Below are positions 1 through 8,873 of a stretch of 64,000 nt of DNA, in pieces. Both the position numbers and the translations under genes were made by a program. The stretch spans positions 62,001-126,000 of the forward strand of contig NZ_CADFEJ010000006.1 of the NCBI RefSeq assembly GCF_902833055.1, given 5' to 3'. Below the pieces are notes generated by a model. That model had not been told where the DNA came from and ran no database searches. It was given only the letters and a program-made list of their open reading frames with translations. Source of the DNA: Burkholderia territorii. Lineage in GTDB: Bacteria; Pseudomonadota; Gammaproteobacteria; Burkholderiales; Burkholderiaceae. Every line of letters begins with the position of its first letter. Position 1 is the first letter of the stretch.

Positions 1-1
1 G

Positions 2-766
2 GCGGTCGAGAGCGTCGCGCGCGGTCACGCGTCGCCGCGTCAGTTCTACGTCGACAAGCTGACGGAAGGCGTTGCGACGATCGCGGCGGCGTTCTATCCG
101 AAGCCCGTGATCGTGCGTCTGTCCGACTTCAAGTCGAACGAGTACAAGAAGCTGATCGGCGGTTCGCGCTACGAGCCGGACGAGGAAAACCCGATGCTGG
201 GCTTCCGCGGCGCGTCGCGCTACATCGCAGAAGACTTCGCGCAGGCGTTCGAGATGGAATGCCGTGCACTGAAGCGCGTGCGCGACGAGATGGGCCTGAC
301 CAACGTCGAGATCATGGTGCCGTTCGTGCGTACCGTGAAGCAGGCGGAGCGCGTCGTCGGCCTGCTCGAGAAGTTCGGCCTGAAGCGCGGCGAGAACGGC
401 CTGCGCCTCGTGATGATGTGTGAAGTTCCGACCAACGCGATCCTCGCCGAAGAGTTCCTCGAGCACTTCGACGGTTTCTCGATCGGTTCGAACGACCTCA
501 CGCAGCTCACGCTCGGCCTCGACCGCGACTCGGGCATGGAACTGCTGGCCGTCGACTTCGACGAACGCGACCCGGCCGTCAAGTTCCTGCTCAAGCGGGC
601 AATCGATACCTGCCGCAAGATGGGCAAGTACGTCGGTATCTGCGGTCAGGGCCCGTCCGATCACCCGGACTTCGCGCAATGGCTGACCGACGAAGGCATC
701 GTGTCGATCTCGCTGAACCCGGACACGATCATCGATACGTGGCAGGCGCTCGCCAACCGGAAGTAA
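2..766 (+). CDS. ppsA: Phosphoenolpyruvate synthase, C-terminal part (cut by window start)
   Basis: The last 254 residues of PEP synthase, which makes PEP from pyruvate, ATP and water in gluconeogenesis. The frame is open from base 2, so the N-terminal ATP-grasp and phosphohistidine domains lie outside the window. What remains is the PEP-utilizing TIM-barrel domain: the stretch [19 protein letters not shown] near 475-535 and the segment [13 protein letters not shown] near 637-672, whose cysteine corresponds to the family's catalytic Cys. It ends with NPDTIIDTW and a TAA stop. A strong terminator follows at 844. Family assignment is secure; only the 5' end is missing. Confidence 0.95.
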   Translation, partial: AVESVARGHASPRQFYVDKLTEGVATIAAAFYPKPVIVRLSDFKSNEYKKLIGGSRYEPDEENPMLGFRGASRYIAEDFAQAFEMECRALKRVRDEMGLTNVEIMVPFVRTVKQAERVVGLLEKFGLKRGENGLRLVMMCEVPTNAILAEEFLEHFDGFSIGSNDLTQLTLGLDRDSGMELLAVDFDERDPAVKFLLKRAIDTCRKMGKYVGICGQGPSDHPDFAQWLTDEGIVSISLNPDTIIDTWQALANRK

Positions 767-843
767 CGGTCGGTAATGTCCGCTCGGCACAAGCGCGCTC
801 CGCCGCGCTTGTGTTGAAGGCAAAATGCAAGGTTCGTGTTATA

Positions 844-872
844 AACACCCCGGTAAGCACCGGGGTGTTTTT
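844..872 (+). terminator. Rho-independent terminator after ppsA
   Basis: Inverted repeat AACACCCCGG (844-853) and CCGGGGTGTT (860-869) with a 6-nt loop, followed by a short T run. It lies 78 bp after the ppsA stop. Confidence 0.85.
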
Positions 873-985
873 GTTTGTCGGTACGTAACGGGCGAATTTC
901 GGGTGTACCCGGGCGTGCCGGCCGCATCCGCTTGCGGCGGCGAAGAATATAGTGTGCGTACGGGAGCGTTTTTCTGGAGACCACA

Positions 986-1420
986 ATGATGTCGGGGCAT
1001 CTGTTCTGGTGGGTCGGAGTCGGCGTGCTGGTCGTCGCCGAATTGCTGACCGGCACGTTCTACCTGCTGATGATCGCGCTCGGCTTTCTCGCCGGCGGCT
1101 TGCTGCAACTGGCCGGTTTCGCGCCGCACGTGCAGTTCGGCGTGGCCGCCGCGGTCGCGATCATCGCGATGATCGTGCTGCGTCGGTCGGGGCTCGGGCG
1201 CAAGCAGAAGCGCGACACGTCGACGAATCCGGACGTCAATCTCGATATCGGCTCGACCGTCACGGTCGACGCGTGGCATGACGGCCGCGCGCGCGTGCAA
1301 TATCGCGGCGCCGACTGGGACGTCGAACTCGCGCACGGCGAGCGCGACGATGCGCGCGTGTATCAGGTGCGCGCCGTGCGCGGCAACTGTCTCGTGGTCG
1401 TAGCGAAACCCGCGGGCTGA
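986..1420 (+). CDS. NfeD-family membrane protein
   Basis: 144 residues. Two to three hydrophobic segments occupy the first ~70 residues (FWWVGVGVLVVAELLTG, then LLMIALGFLAGG, then VAAAVAIIAMIVL). A soluble C-terminal beta-rich domain (about 85-144) has the OB-fold look of NfeD proteins, with a typical GSTVTVDAW...GRARVQYRGADW pattern. It sits 33 bp upstream of a stomatin/SPFH gene, the classic NfeD-stomatin pairing in which NfeD acts as membrane partner of the SPFH protein. A GGAGA ribosome-binding site precedes the ATG; a second ATG one codon later is also possible. It is the short NfeD form without the ClpP-like protease domain. Confidence 0.85.
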   Translation: MMSGHLFWWVGVGVLVVAELLTGTFYLLMIALGFLAGGLLQLAGFAPHVQFGVAAAVAIIAMIVLRRSGLGRKQKRDTSTNPDVNLDIGSTVTVDAWHDGRARVQYRGADWDVELAHGERDDARVYQVRAVRGNCLVVVAKPAG

Positions 1421-1453
1421 TCGTCCGCCAATACAACAAGGAGGAAACATTTC

Positions 1454-2389
1454 ATGGATTCGCTGATCATCTGGGTCGTCCTGCTCGTCATCGCCATCGT
1501 GATCGTGTCGAAGACGGTGAAGATCGTGCCGCAGCAGCATGCGTGGGTGCTCGAACGCTTCGGGCGCTATCACGCGACGCTGTCGCCCGGCCTCAATATC
1601 GTGCTGCCGTTCGTCGACCGGATCGCCTACCGCCACGTGCTGAAGGAAATTCCGCTCGACGTGCCGAGCCAAGTCTGCATCACGCGCGACAACACGCAAC
1701 TGCAGGTCGACGGCGTGCTGTACTTCCAGGTGACCGATCCGATGAAGGCCTCGTACGGGTCGAGCAACTTCGTGCTCGCGATCACGCAACTCGCGCAGAC
1801 CACACTACGGTCGGTGGTCGGCAAGCTCGAACTCGACAAGACCTTCGAGGAGCGCGACTTCATCAACCACAACATCGTGTCGGCGCTCGACCAGGCTGCC
1901 GCGAACTGGGGCGTGAAAGTGCTGCGTTACGAGATCAAGGACCTGACGCCGCCGAAGGAAATCCTGCACGCGATGCAGGCGCAGATTACCGCCGAGCGGG
2001 AAAAGCGCGCGCTGATCGCCGCATCCGAAGGCCGCAAGCAGGAGCAGATCAACCTCGCGTCGGGGGCGCGCGAGGCGGCGATCCAGAAGTCCGAAGGCGA
2101 GCGGCAGGCCGCGATCAATCAGGCGCAGGGCGAGGCGGCGGCGATTCTCGCGGTGGCCGAGGCGAACGCGCAGGCCATCCAGAAGATCGCGAACGCGATC
2201 CAGTCGCAGGGCGGGATGGACGCCGTGAACCTGAAGGTTGCAGAGCAGTATGTCGGTGCGTTCTCGAACCTCGCGAAACAGGGCAATACGTTGATCGTGC
2301 CGGCGAACCTGTCCGATCTCGGCACCGCGATCGCGTCGGCGCTGACGATCGTCAAGAACGCGGCGCCGGCCGCGGGCGCGAAGGGCTGA
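1454..2389 (+). CDS. SPFH/stomatin-like membrane protein (QmcA type)
   Basis: 311 residues. An N-terminal membrane anchor (about 4-20) is followed by the SPFH/band 7 domain (starting near VPQQHAWVLERFGRYHATLSPG, to about residue 180). A long Glu/Ala/Gln-rich coiled coil with EREKRALIAASEG-type repeats follows (190-250), then a short hydrophobic C-terminus. Length and layout match the QmcA/stomatin group, which forms membrane-associated oligomers and is linked to membrane-protein quality control and microdomains. A strong AAGGAGGAA ribosome-binding site ends 6-7 bases before the ATG. It is almost certainly co-transcribed with the NfeD gene just upstream. Confidence 0.9.
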   Translation: MDSLIIWVVLLVIAIVIVSKTVKIVPQQHAWVLERFGRYHATLSPGLNIVLPFVDRIAYRHVLKEIPLDVPSQVCITRDNTQLQVDGVLYFQVTDPMKASYGSSNFVLAITQLAQTTLRSVVGKLELDKTFEERDFINHNIVSALDQAAANWGVKVLRYEIKDLTPPKEILHAMQAQITAEREKRALIAASEGRKQEQINLASGAREAAIQKSEGERQAAINQAQGEAAAILAVAEANAQAIQKIANAIQSQGGMDAVNLKVAEQYVGAFSNLAKQGNTLIVPANLSDLGTAIASALTIVKNAAPAAGAKG

Positions 2390-2612
2390 GCGCGCGTGCG
2401 TCGACCGCGTGCCGGGCGTTGCAGCGCTGGCCGGTCTCGCAGCGGTGTGGCGCCGCGCATGTGTTGAAGATGTGCGCCGCGTGCGACGAATCGTCGCGCA
2501 GGTTCACATCAGCAGCGCTTGCACGGCGGCAAGCGCGTGACGCAGCAATTCATCCGGCGCGACAGGCAGCGGTGCGACCGACGCCCACACGCATCGCACG
2601 ACACAAAAAGAA

Positions 2613-2636
2613 ACGGCCCGCTTCGAGCGGGCCGTG
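2613..2636 (-). terminator. Rho-independent terminator of smpB
   Basis: Stem ACGGCCCGCT (2613-2622) with AGCGGGCCGT (2626-2635). Read on the minus strand it is followed by TTCTTTTT, so it ends transcription of the leftward smpB gene. Confidence 0.8.
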
Positions 2637-2662
2637 TCGTTTAGAGTGCCGGGTATTGCGCG

Positions 2663-3109
2663 TCAGGTGCCGGCTCGCATGATGCGGGCCTTTTCGCGCT
2701 CCCAGTCGCGCTTCTTCTCGGTTTCGCGCTTGTCGTGCAGCTTCTTGCCCTTCGCAAGCGCGATGTCGCATTTCACGCGACCGCCCTTGTAGTGGAAGTT
2801 CAGCGGCACGAGCGTGTAGCCGCGCTGCTCGACCTTGCCGATCAGTTTCTTGATCTCGTCGCGGTGCAGCAGCAGCTTGCGCGTGCGGACCGGATCGGGC
2901 TTGATGTGCGTCGAGGCTTCGGGCAGCGGGCTGATGTGGGTGCCGATCAGGAAGATCTCGGCGTTCTTCACCACGACGTAGCCTTCCTTGATCTGGCCGC
3001 GCCCGGCGCGCAGCGCCTTGACTTCCCAGCCCTCCAGCACGAGCCCCGCCTCGTAGCGTTCCTCGATGTGATAATCGAAGTGCGCTTTCCTGTTGTCGAT
3101 GATGCTCAT
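2663..3109 (-). CDS. smpB: SsrA-binding protein SmpB
   Basis: 148 residues, the normal length. SmpB binds tmRNA and delivers it with EF-Tu to stalled ribosomes for trans-translation. It begins [25 protein letters not shown]. It has the conserved [30 protein letters not shown] core of the OB-fold and a basic C-terminal tail ([21 protein letters not shown]) of the kind that enters the decoding centre. Its start is 98 bp from the oppositely oriented RatA-like gene. The tmRNA gene itself is not in the window. Confidence 0.97.
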   Translation of the reverse strand: MSIIDNRKAHFDYHIEERYEAGLVLEGWEVKALRAGRGQIKEGYVVVKNAEIFLIGTHISPLPEASTHIKPDPVRTRKLLLHRDEIKKLIGKVEQRGYTLVPLNFHYKGGRVKCDIALAKGKKLHDKRETEKKRDWEREKARIMRAGT

Positions 3110-3131
3110 GAAAGGATCGGGCCAACTCGTT

Positions 3132-3147
3132 TAAAATCACGATTTTA
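3132..3147. promoter_or_regulatory. Inverted repeat between smpB and the RatA-like gene, with -10-like sequence on both strands
   Basis: TAAAATC (3132-3138) and GATTTTA (3141-3147) form a 7-2-7 perfect inverted repeat in the 98-bp divergent intergenic region. Each arm reads TAAAAT on its own strand, like a -10 element, so the site may be two back-to-back promoters, an operator, or both. Confidence 0.4.
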
Positions 3148-3207
3148 GCAAAGCGGGGCGGGAATCGCCCGGCTTGCGTTCTCACCTTGAGCGATGCCGC
3201 GCGATTT

Positions 3208-3645
3208 ATGGCAGATGTCCAGAAAACCGTATTGATCCGCCATTCGGCGGAACAGATGTTCGACCTCGTCACCGACGTGGCCGATTACCCCAATTTCCTG
3301 CCCTGGTGCGGCGGCGTCGAGATTCGCCGTCAGGACGACAGCGGGATGGAAGCGCGCATCGACATCAACTTCAAGGGCATCAAGCAGCATTTCGCGACGC
3401 GCAACACGCAGCAGCGCCCGACGCGGATCGACATGGAGTTCGCCGACGGCCCGTTCAAGAAGTTCACCGGCTCGTGGCGCTTCATCCCGCTGCGCTCCGA
3501 TGCATGCAAGATCGAGTTTGCGCTGCACTACGAGTTCTCGAGCATCCTGCTCGAGAAGATCATCGGGCCCGTGTTCAGCCATATCGCGAATACGTTCGTC
3601 GATTCGTTCGTCAAGCGCGCCGACCAGCGCTACGGGAAGGGGTGA
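3208..3645 (+). CDS. ratA: RatA/COQ10-type START-domain protein
   Basis: 145 residues from the ATG (MADVQKTVLIRHSAEQMF). A TTG 21 bases upstream would add seven residues, but the shorter form has the usual family length. The whole protein is one SRPBCC/polyketide-cyclase-like fold with the motif LVTDVADYPNFLPWCGG (about 17-33) and the FTGSWRF and VFSHIANTFVDSFVKRA helices. In databases it is called RatA (a proposed ribosome-association toxin in E. coli) or a coenzyme Q-binding COQ10 homologue. The second role, in respiratory quinone function, is arguably more likely. It is followed after 4 bp by the RnfH-like gene, the usual neighbour in proteobacteria. Confidence 0.85.
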   Translation: MADVQKTVLIRHSAEQMFDLVTDVADYPNFLPWCGGVEIRRQDDSGMEARIDINFKGIKQHFATRNTQQRPTRIDMEFADGPFKKFTGSWRFIPLRSDACKIEFALHYEFSSILLEKIIGPVFSHIANTFVDSFVKRADQRYGKG

Positions 3646-3649
3646 CGCG

Positions 3650-3973
3650 ATGCTGTCGATCGAAGTCTGTTACGCGCTGCCGGATCGCCAGACGCTGATT
3701 CCGGTGTCGCTGCCCGAAGGCGCGACGGTGCGCGCGGCGATCGACGCGAGCGGCGTGCTCGCGCTGCACCCGGAAATCGACCTCGCGCACGCAAAGACCG
3801 GCGTGTTCGGCAAGCTCACGCCGCTCGATGCGCCGCTCGCCGATCATGATCGTGTCGAGATCTACCGGCCGTTGATCGTCGATCCGAAGCTCGCGCGCCA
3901 GCGGCGCGTCGACAAGACCCGCCGCGAGGGCTCCATCGAGGGCCGCAAGTGGATGCACAAGGACGCGCGCTGA
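3650..3973 (+). CDS. RnfH-family ubiquitin-like protein
   Basis: 107 residues from the ATG 4 bp after the preceding stop. It begins MLSIEVCYALPDRQTLIPVSLPEG and has a beta-grasp (ubiquitin-like) pattern. The mid-section motif GVFGKLTPLDAPLADHDRVEIYRPL is the family signature, and a basic tail (DPKLARQRRVDKTRR) follows. RnfH proteins are small beta-grasp proteins of uncertain role, named after rnf operons but usually found, as here, beside ratA and smpB. Identity as RnfH/UPF0125 is clear; function is not. Confidence 0.85.
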   Translation: MLSIEVCYALPDRQTLIPVSLPEGATVRAAIDASGVLALHPEIDLAHAKTGVFGKLTPLDAPLADHDRVEIYRPLIVDPKLARQRRVDKTRREGSIEGRKWMHKDAR

Positions 3974-4037
3974 CGCGTTGCGCCAGCATCGCTTCCTCTG
4001 TTTTTGTCCCGATTCGTCAGACCAGGCGCGCACGCGC

Positions 4038-5015
4038 TCAGTGGGCCGTGATGTTCGCGCTCGCGCGGCCGCGTGTGTCGCCGCCCGCATGCGTGTCGCC
4101 GTGCCGGCGCACCGACCCGTAGACGCCCGCCAGCAGCAGCGCGAGCGCCGCGATCTCGAGTACGCGCGGCATCCGCTGGTCGTAGATGAACGCGTAAAGC
4201 ATCGCGAATACGGTCTCGAACACGATCAGCTGGCCGGACAGCGTCAGCGGCAGCCGCTTCGACGCCGCGTTCCACAGTCCGTTGCCGAGCCACGACGCGC
4301 CGATCGCGAGCACGAGATTCAGCAGCCAGAACAGTTGCCAGCGCGATGCCGGGGTTGCCGCCTGGATCGTGCCCGCCGGCAGCGCGAGGATCGCGAGCCA
4401 GCAGAGGCCGCCGATCACGCCTGTCACGACGCCCCACAGCACCGACCATTCGTTGCCGCCGAAATGATGGTGGCGCTGCAGGTAGCGCGTATTCGCGACC
4501 GCGTACCAGGTCCAGCTCGCGAGCGCGCCGGTCGCGCACGCGATGCCGGCGAGTTTCTGGCCGAGCGTCGTCGCATGCGCGGCTTCCGATGTGAAGAGAT
4601 CGACGTTGATGCACGCGATGCCGGCGATCACCAGCGCGAGCGGGGCGGCGAGGCGCCGCAGCGGCATCGCGCCCTGGTCGCCGAGGCCGGCGAGCGTGAC
4701 GGTCACGGGCAACACGCCGACGATCAGCGAGCTGGGCGCGATGCCGATCAGGTGCACGGCGCCGGACAGCAGCATGTAGTACGTGACGTTGCCGATCAGC
4801 GCGAGCTTCGCGAGCGCGACGAGATCCTCGCGGGTCAGCCGCGCGAGCAGCGAACGGGCGGCCGGCAGTGCCGCCGCCAGCGACACGAGGCCGTACATCG
4901 CGTAGCGGCCCGCGCTCAGCAGCAGCGGCGAGAAGTCGGTCATCAGCCGCGGCACCAGAAAGACCATTCCCCACAACGCGCCCGCCAGGACGCCATACAC
5001 CACACCGCGCTGCAT
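4038..5015 (-). CDS. EamA/DMT-family transporter
   Basis: 325 residues with about ten hydrophobic segments in two EamA halves: the first from MQRGVVYGVLAGALWGMVFLVPR, the second from about residue 170 (TWYAVANTRYLQRHHHFG onward). The late segment GQLIVFETVFAMLYAFIYDQRMP is typical of the second EamA repeat. These are inner-membrane drug/metabolite exporters; the substrate cannot be read from the sequence. A GGAGCAG ribosome-binding site precedes the ATG. The tail is Gly/His/Arg-rich and hydrophilic. It stands alone: the gene on its left converges and the one on its right is 187 bp away. Confidence 0.88.
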   Translation of the reverse strand: MQRGVVYGVLAGALWGMVFLVPRLMTDFSPLLLSAGRYAMYGLVSLAAALPAARSLLARLTREDLVALAKLALIGNVTYYMLLSGAVHLIGIAPSSLIVGVLPVTVTLAGLGDQGAMPLRRLAAPLALVIAGIACINVDLFTSEAAHATTLGQKLAGIACATGALASWTWYAVANTRYLQRHHHFGGNEWSVLWGVVTGVIGGLCWLAILALPAGTIQAATPASRWQLFWLLNLVLAIGASWLGNGLWNAASKRLPLTLSGQLIVFETVFAMLYAFIYDQRMPRVLEIAALALLLAGVYGSVRRHGDTHAGGDTRGRASANITAH

Positions 5016-5202
5016 CGACTGCTCCGAACGAATGACCGACGAGCGCGCATCTTAACGACGGCGGCGCGACAGCGTCTTGTTCATTCCTGCACTCGAGCGC
5101 GGGCACGGCTCGGGATCGGCGGCGCGAGGCCGGGGCATCGCGATTCGCCGCGGTGTTTGCCGCGGATCGCGGCGGGCCGGGCGGCCCGTCGATGATCGGC
5201 GA

Positions 5203-5886
5203 TCAGCGCTCGACCGGCTCGGTTGCCGTCGCACCGTCGCCTTGCGCGCGTGTTCGCGCGGGGCGGCGCACGGCGCGCAGCTTGCCGCTGTTGCCGCCGC
5301 CGCAATAGAACAGGTCGCGACCGTCGGATTCCAGCCCCGACACGCCGACACCCGGCGGCATGTCGACCTGTTCGAGTACCTGCCCCGTGCGCGGGTCGAT
5401 CCGCCGCAGCGCGCTCTCGTCCGCTTCCCAGGTGCCGTGCCAAAGCTCGCCGTCGACCCAGGTCACGCCGGTGACGAAGCGGTTCGATTCGATCGTGCGC
5501 AGCACGGCGCCCGATTGCGGATCGACCTGATGAATCTTGCGCTCGCGATACTGGCCGACCCACAGCGTGCCTTCGGCCCACGCGAGCCCGGAATCCGCGC
5601 CGCCGCCAGGCGCGGGGATCGTCGCGAGCACGCGGCCCGAATCGGGATCGATCTTCTCGATGCGGTCCTCGACGATCTGGAACAGATGACGCCCGTCGAA
5701 CGCGGTGCCCGCGTGCGCGGCGACGTCGAGGGCGCGCACGGTCGTGCCGCGTGCCGGGTCGAGCGCGTTCAGCTTGTCGCCGGACGCGAACCAGACGCGC
5801 TGCCCGTCGAACGTGACGCCGTGCACGCCGTCGACGCCCGGAAACGGGCCGTATTCGCGGATGATGTCTGCGGTGGAGCGTTTCAT
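5203..5886 (-). CDS. Beta-propeller protein resembling glutamine cyclotransferase / SMP-30-type repeats
   Basis: 227 residues from the ATG preceded by an excellent GAGGTGA site five bases upstream. A GTG three codons earlier overlaps that site and is unlikely. The protein is a series of roughly 40-residue blades of the form G-x-TFDGQRVWFASG...LDPARGT, ...IDPDSGRVLATI, VDPQSGAVLRTI and IDPRTGQVLEQV, as in the glutaminyl cyclase-like and Vgb-like propellers. There is no signal peptide. It starts 30 bp after the stop of the HTH regulator on the same strand, so it is probably in its operon. Enzymatic function is not established. Confidence 0.65.
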   Translation of the reverse strand: MKRSTADIIREYGPFPGVDGVHGVTFDGQRVWFASGDKLNALDPARGTTVRALDVAAHAGTAFDGRHLFQIVEDRIEKIDPDSGRVLATIPAPGGGADSGLAWAEGTLWVGQYRERKIHQVDPQSGAVLRTIESNRFVTGVTWVDGELWHGTWEADESALRRIDPRTGQVLEQVDMPPGVGVSGLESDGRDLFYCGGGNSGKLRAVRRPARTRAQGDGATATEPVER

Positions 5887-5916
5887 GTCCGTCACCTCGT
5901 CGTTGGTGTGCCCATC

Positions 5917-7137
5917 CTAATCGCCCGGCAGCGGCGCGGGGAGTAACAAGGTCGTCGCGAATCCGGGCAGCGGCGGCGTCATCCAGCGGCGCGCGCGCCC
6001 GAGCCCGAGCGCCTGCACCTTGTCCGCTTCGGCGAGCGCGTCGAGCGCCCGCTGCACGGTGCGCTGGCTCGCGCCGAGCGCGAGCGCCAGCGCGGAACTC
6101 GACCATGCCTCGCCGTCCGCGAGCAGTGCGAGCACGGCCGCGTGGCGATCGTCGAGCGGACGCGCGAGCACGACGGTCTCGCGCAGGCCGAGCGGCTCGA
6201 GCGCGAAGCCGCGTGGCGTCGCGGTGACGTTCGCGAGCGGGCGCAGCATCGCGCGCAAGCGGCCGATCTCGACGCGCAGGCGCGCGCGATGCGATTCGTC
6301 CGCGTGTCTCGCGCGAAACGCCGCGGCGACGAGCGCGTTTCTCGATACGTCGCCGGGCCACGCCTCGCCCAGCGCGCGGGCGAGCACGAACAGCACCGGG
6401 CGGCGCGCGAGCGACACGGTCGTGCGTGCGTCGCGTACCGTGTGGCGACATGCATCGACGACCAGCGCGTTCGATGCCAGCAGCGCCTCGACCTCGTCGA
6501 GCAGCACGAGCCGCGACGTGCCGCGTGCGATGAGTCGCGCGGCCGGCGTATCGAGCATGCGCGCGGCCGTCTCGACTTCGGCCGTCAGCGCGGCAATGCC
6601 GGCGTCCCGGGCGGCCGCGCGGGCACGGGCCAGTGCCGCGCGCGCGAAGTGCGGCCGGATGCGGCGCATCGCGATGCCGGCCGCGATCAGTTCGTGGGCC
6701 GCGCGCGACGCCGCCGGCAGCGGCGCGGGATCGAGGTTCGCGAGCTGCCGCTCCGCATCGTCGACGTGTCCGATCAGCAGCAGCCGGCGCACGCCGAGAT
6801 AGCGTGCATGCGCGGCGTTCGCGCGATCGCCGTGTGCATCGAGCGTCGCGCAGGCGGCTTCGAGATCGCGCGACGGCCAGCCGAGGTCGCGAGACGCGAG
6901 CGCGATTTCGGCTTCCGCGACGACGCAGCGGGCCCGCGCGACGGCTTCCTTCGCGCCGAACGCGCGTGCCGCGCTGCGCACGAGCGCCCGCGCGCGCTCG
7001 AAATCGCCGAGCTGCGCCATCGCGATGCCACGCAACGCGAGCGCCGGCGCGTCGTCGCGCAGCGCGACGCGGTTCAGCGCGCCGAGCGGGTCGCCTGCCG
7101 CGAGCGCCCGCGCGGCCGCCGTGATCAGCGAATCCAT
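5917..7137 (-). CDS. Transcriptional regulator with alpha-helical repeats and C-terminal helix-turn-helix
   Basis: 406 residues. The first ~200 are Ala/Arg-rich and helical with TPR-like periodicity (ALNRVALRDDAPALALRGIAMAQLGDFERARALV). A middle part (about 215-340) includes DACRHTVRDARTTVSLARRPVLFVLARALGEAWPGDVSRN, which resembles winged-helix DNA-binding segments. The end (VLALLADGEAWSSSALALALGASQRTVQRALDALAEADKVQALGLGRARRWM) is a clear HTH. No response-regulator domain is present. It is divergent (113 bp) from the DUF899-DUF2182 pair and is a natural candidate to control it. It is followed by the beta-propeller gene. The family is not one I can name precisely. Confidence 0.7.
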   Translation of the reverse strand: MDSLITAAARALAAGDPLGALNRVALRDDAPALALRGIAMAQLGDFERARALVRSAARAFGAKEAVARARCVVAEAEIALASRDLGWPSRDLEAACATLDAHGDRANAAHARYLGVRRLLLIGHVDDAERQLANLDPAPLPAASRAAHELIAAGIAMRRIRPHFARAALARARAAARDAGIAALTAEVETAARMLDTPAARLIARGTSRLVLLDEVEALLASNALVVDACRHTVRDARTTVSLARRPVLFVLARALGEAWPGDVSRNALVAAAFRARHADESHRARLRVEIGRLRAMLRPLANVTATPRGFALEPLGLRETVVLARPLDDRHAAVLALLADGEAWSSSALALALGASQRTVQRALDALAEADKVQALGLGRARRWMTPPLPGFATTLLLPAPLPGD

Positions 7138-7250
7138 CCGAATCCCGACACAGTTGTCACTCCCTTCGGTCCGAGGCCCGGCCCTAATCTAGCACCACGC
7201 ACATGGCAGACGCGCCGTGTCCCGATATCCATCGAAAGGAGGAACCTGCA

Positions 7251-8015
7251 ATGACGAGCCATCTCACCGGCACGCGCGCCGAATGGCTGACCGCGCGGCG
7301 CGCGCTGCTCGATGCGGAAAAGACGTTGACGCGGCAGAGCGACGAACTCGCGCGGCGGCGTCAGGCACTGCCGTGGGTGCGGGTCGACAAGGCTTACCGG
7401 TTCGACACCGAGGACGGTCCCGCGACGCTCGACGACCTGTTCGGCGGCCGCTCGCAACTGCTCGTCTATCACTTCATGTTCGGCCCCGACTACAAGGCCG
7501 GCTGCCCGTCGTGCTCGGCGCTTGCCGACGGTTTCGACGGCTTTGCGATCCATCTGGCGAACCACGACGTGACGCTCATGGCGGTGTCGCGCGCGCCGCT
7601 CGCGAAGCTGCTCGCGTACCGGCAGCGGATGGGCTGGCATTTTCCGTGGGCGTCGTCGGACGGCGGCGAGTTCAATTTCGACTTCAACGTGTCGTTCACC
7701 GAAACGCAGCAACGCACCGGCGACGTCGAATACAACTATGCGCGCGCCGGTCACGCGATGGACATGGACCCGCCGCCGGCGGCCGTCGCGCAGTTCGCGG
7801 CGACCTGCGGCACCGACGCGGCCACGTACGCCCGCGACCGGCCGGGGATGAGCGCGTTCGTGCGCGAGGACGGCGTGGTCTATCACACGTATTCGACGTA
7901 CGCACGCGGGCTCGACGGGCTGTGGGGGATGTATCAGTGGCTCGATCGCGCGCCGCTCGGGCGCAACGAGACGGGCGTGTGGTGGCGCCGCCATGACGAA
8001 TACGCGCGCGGTTGA
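7251..8015 (+). CDS. DUF899 thioredoxin-like protein
   Basis: 254 residues. The ATG follows AAAGGAGGAA at 7235-7244, which favours it over upstream alternatives. DUF899 proteins have a thioredoxin-like fold; here LLVYHFMFGPDYKAGCPSCSALADGFDG (about 78-104) carries a CPSC redox-type motif, and later LMAVSRAPLAKLLAYRQRMGWHFPWASS and the NFDFNVSFT segment are typical of the family. The product is soluble, with no signal peptide. The molecular role of DUF899 is unknown. It is followed after 30 bp by a DUF2182 membrane protein, probably co-transcribed. Confidence 0.85.
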   Translation: MTSHLTGTRAEWLTARRALLDAEKTLTRQSDELARRRQALPWVRVDKAYRFDTEDGPATLDDLFGGRSQLLVYHFMFGPDYKAGCPSCSALADGFDGFAIHLANHDVTLMAVSRAPLAKLLAYRQRMGWHFPWASSDGGEFNFDFNVSFTETQQRTGDVEYNYARAGHAMDMDPPPAAVAQFAATCGTDAATYARDRPGMSAFVREDGVVYHTYSTYARGLDGLWGMYQWLDRAPLGRNETGVWWRRHDEYARG

Positions 8016-8045
8016 ACGCCGGCCGGCACGCGGCGGGCGCGGACC

Positions 8046-8873
8046 ATGAACGCTGCGACGAAACCGGCTGCGCGCGGCAATGCGGGCGATGGCCGGCGGC
8101 TATTCGGCGCCGCGCTCGTCGCGGTATTGGGTGCCGCCATCTGGGCGACGCTCGTGCAGCACGCATCGATGGATGCGATGGGCGGCATGCCGATGCCGGG
8201 CGGCTGGACGCTGTCGGCCGGATGGCTCGCGCCGTGCGGATGGCGGGCAGGGCGCGCGTTCGCCGCGTTCGCTCGCATGTGGGGCGCGATGACAGTGACG
8301 ATGATGCTGCCGGTCCTGGCACCGGTGCTCTGGCGATACCGGCAGTGCCTCGGCCCGGTGGGCGCCGCGCGCGCGGCATGGTTGGTCGCGCTCGTGAGCG
8401 CCGGGTATTTCACGGTGTGGATGGCGCTCGGCGCGCTGGTGTTTCCGGGCGGTACCGCATTGGCGGCGGTGGCCGTGCGGCTGCCCGCGCTTGCCGCCGC
8501 AATGCCGTTCGCGGCCGGCGCGGTCGTGCTCGGCGCGGGCATGCTGCAGTTTTCCGGCTGGAAGGCGCGCCGGCTCGCTGGTTGCCGGCATGCATCGGAC
8601 GATGCATGCGAGCGGCGGCCGGGCGCCGCGGCCGCGATCGCGTGGCGGTGCGGCGTGCGGACCGCGCTCCATTGCGGCGCTTGCTGCGGGAACCTGATGG
8701 CCGTTGCGCTGGCGGCCGGCATGATGGATCTGCGCGTGATGGCCGCCGTGACCGTGGCGATCGCCGCCGAGCGGCTGGCGCCGGCCGGCGAACGCGTCGC
8801 GCGGATCGTCGGCGGCCTCGCGGTCGGCGCCGGCGCGGCGATGATCGTGTGCGCCGCGGCCGGGCTGGTCTAG
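8046..8873 (+). CDS. DUF2182 predicted metal-binding integral membrane protein
   Basis: 275 residues with about six to seven membrane segments. Family marks are the MDAMGGMPMPGGW stretch near residue 42-54 (Met-rich), W-x-AMTVTMMLP (about 79-89), and the pair HCGACCGNLMAVALAAGMMD (about 207-226) with adjacent cysteines. DUF2182 proteins are described as predicted metal-binding membrane proteins. The Met, His and Cys placement here would suit copper or another soft metal, but that is inference. It forms a pair with the upstream DUF899 gene. Confidence 0.8.
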   Translation: MNAATKPAARGNAGDGRRLFGAALVAVLGAAIWATLVQHASMDAMGGMPMPGGWTLSAGWLAPCGWRAGRAFAAFARMWGAMTVTMMLPVLAPVLWRYRQCLGPVGAARAAWLVALVSAGYFTVWMALGALVFPGGTALAAVAVRLPALAAAMPFAAGAVVLGAGMLQFSGWKARRLAGCRHASDDACERRPGAAAAIAWRCGVRTALHCGACCGNLMAVALAAGMMDLRVMAAVTVAIAAERLAPAGERVARIVGGLAVGAGAAMIVCAAAGLV

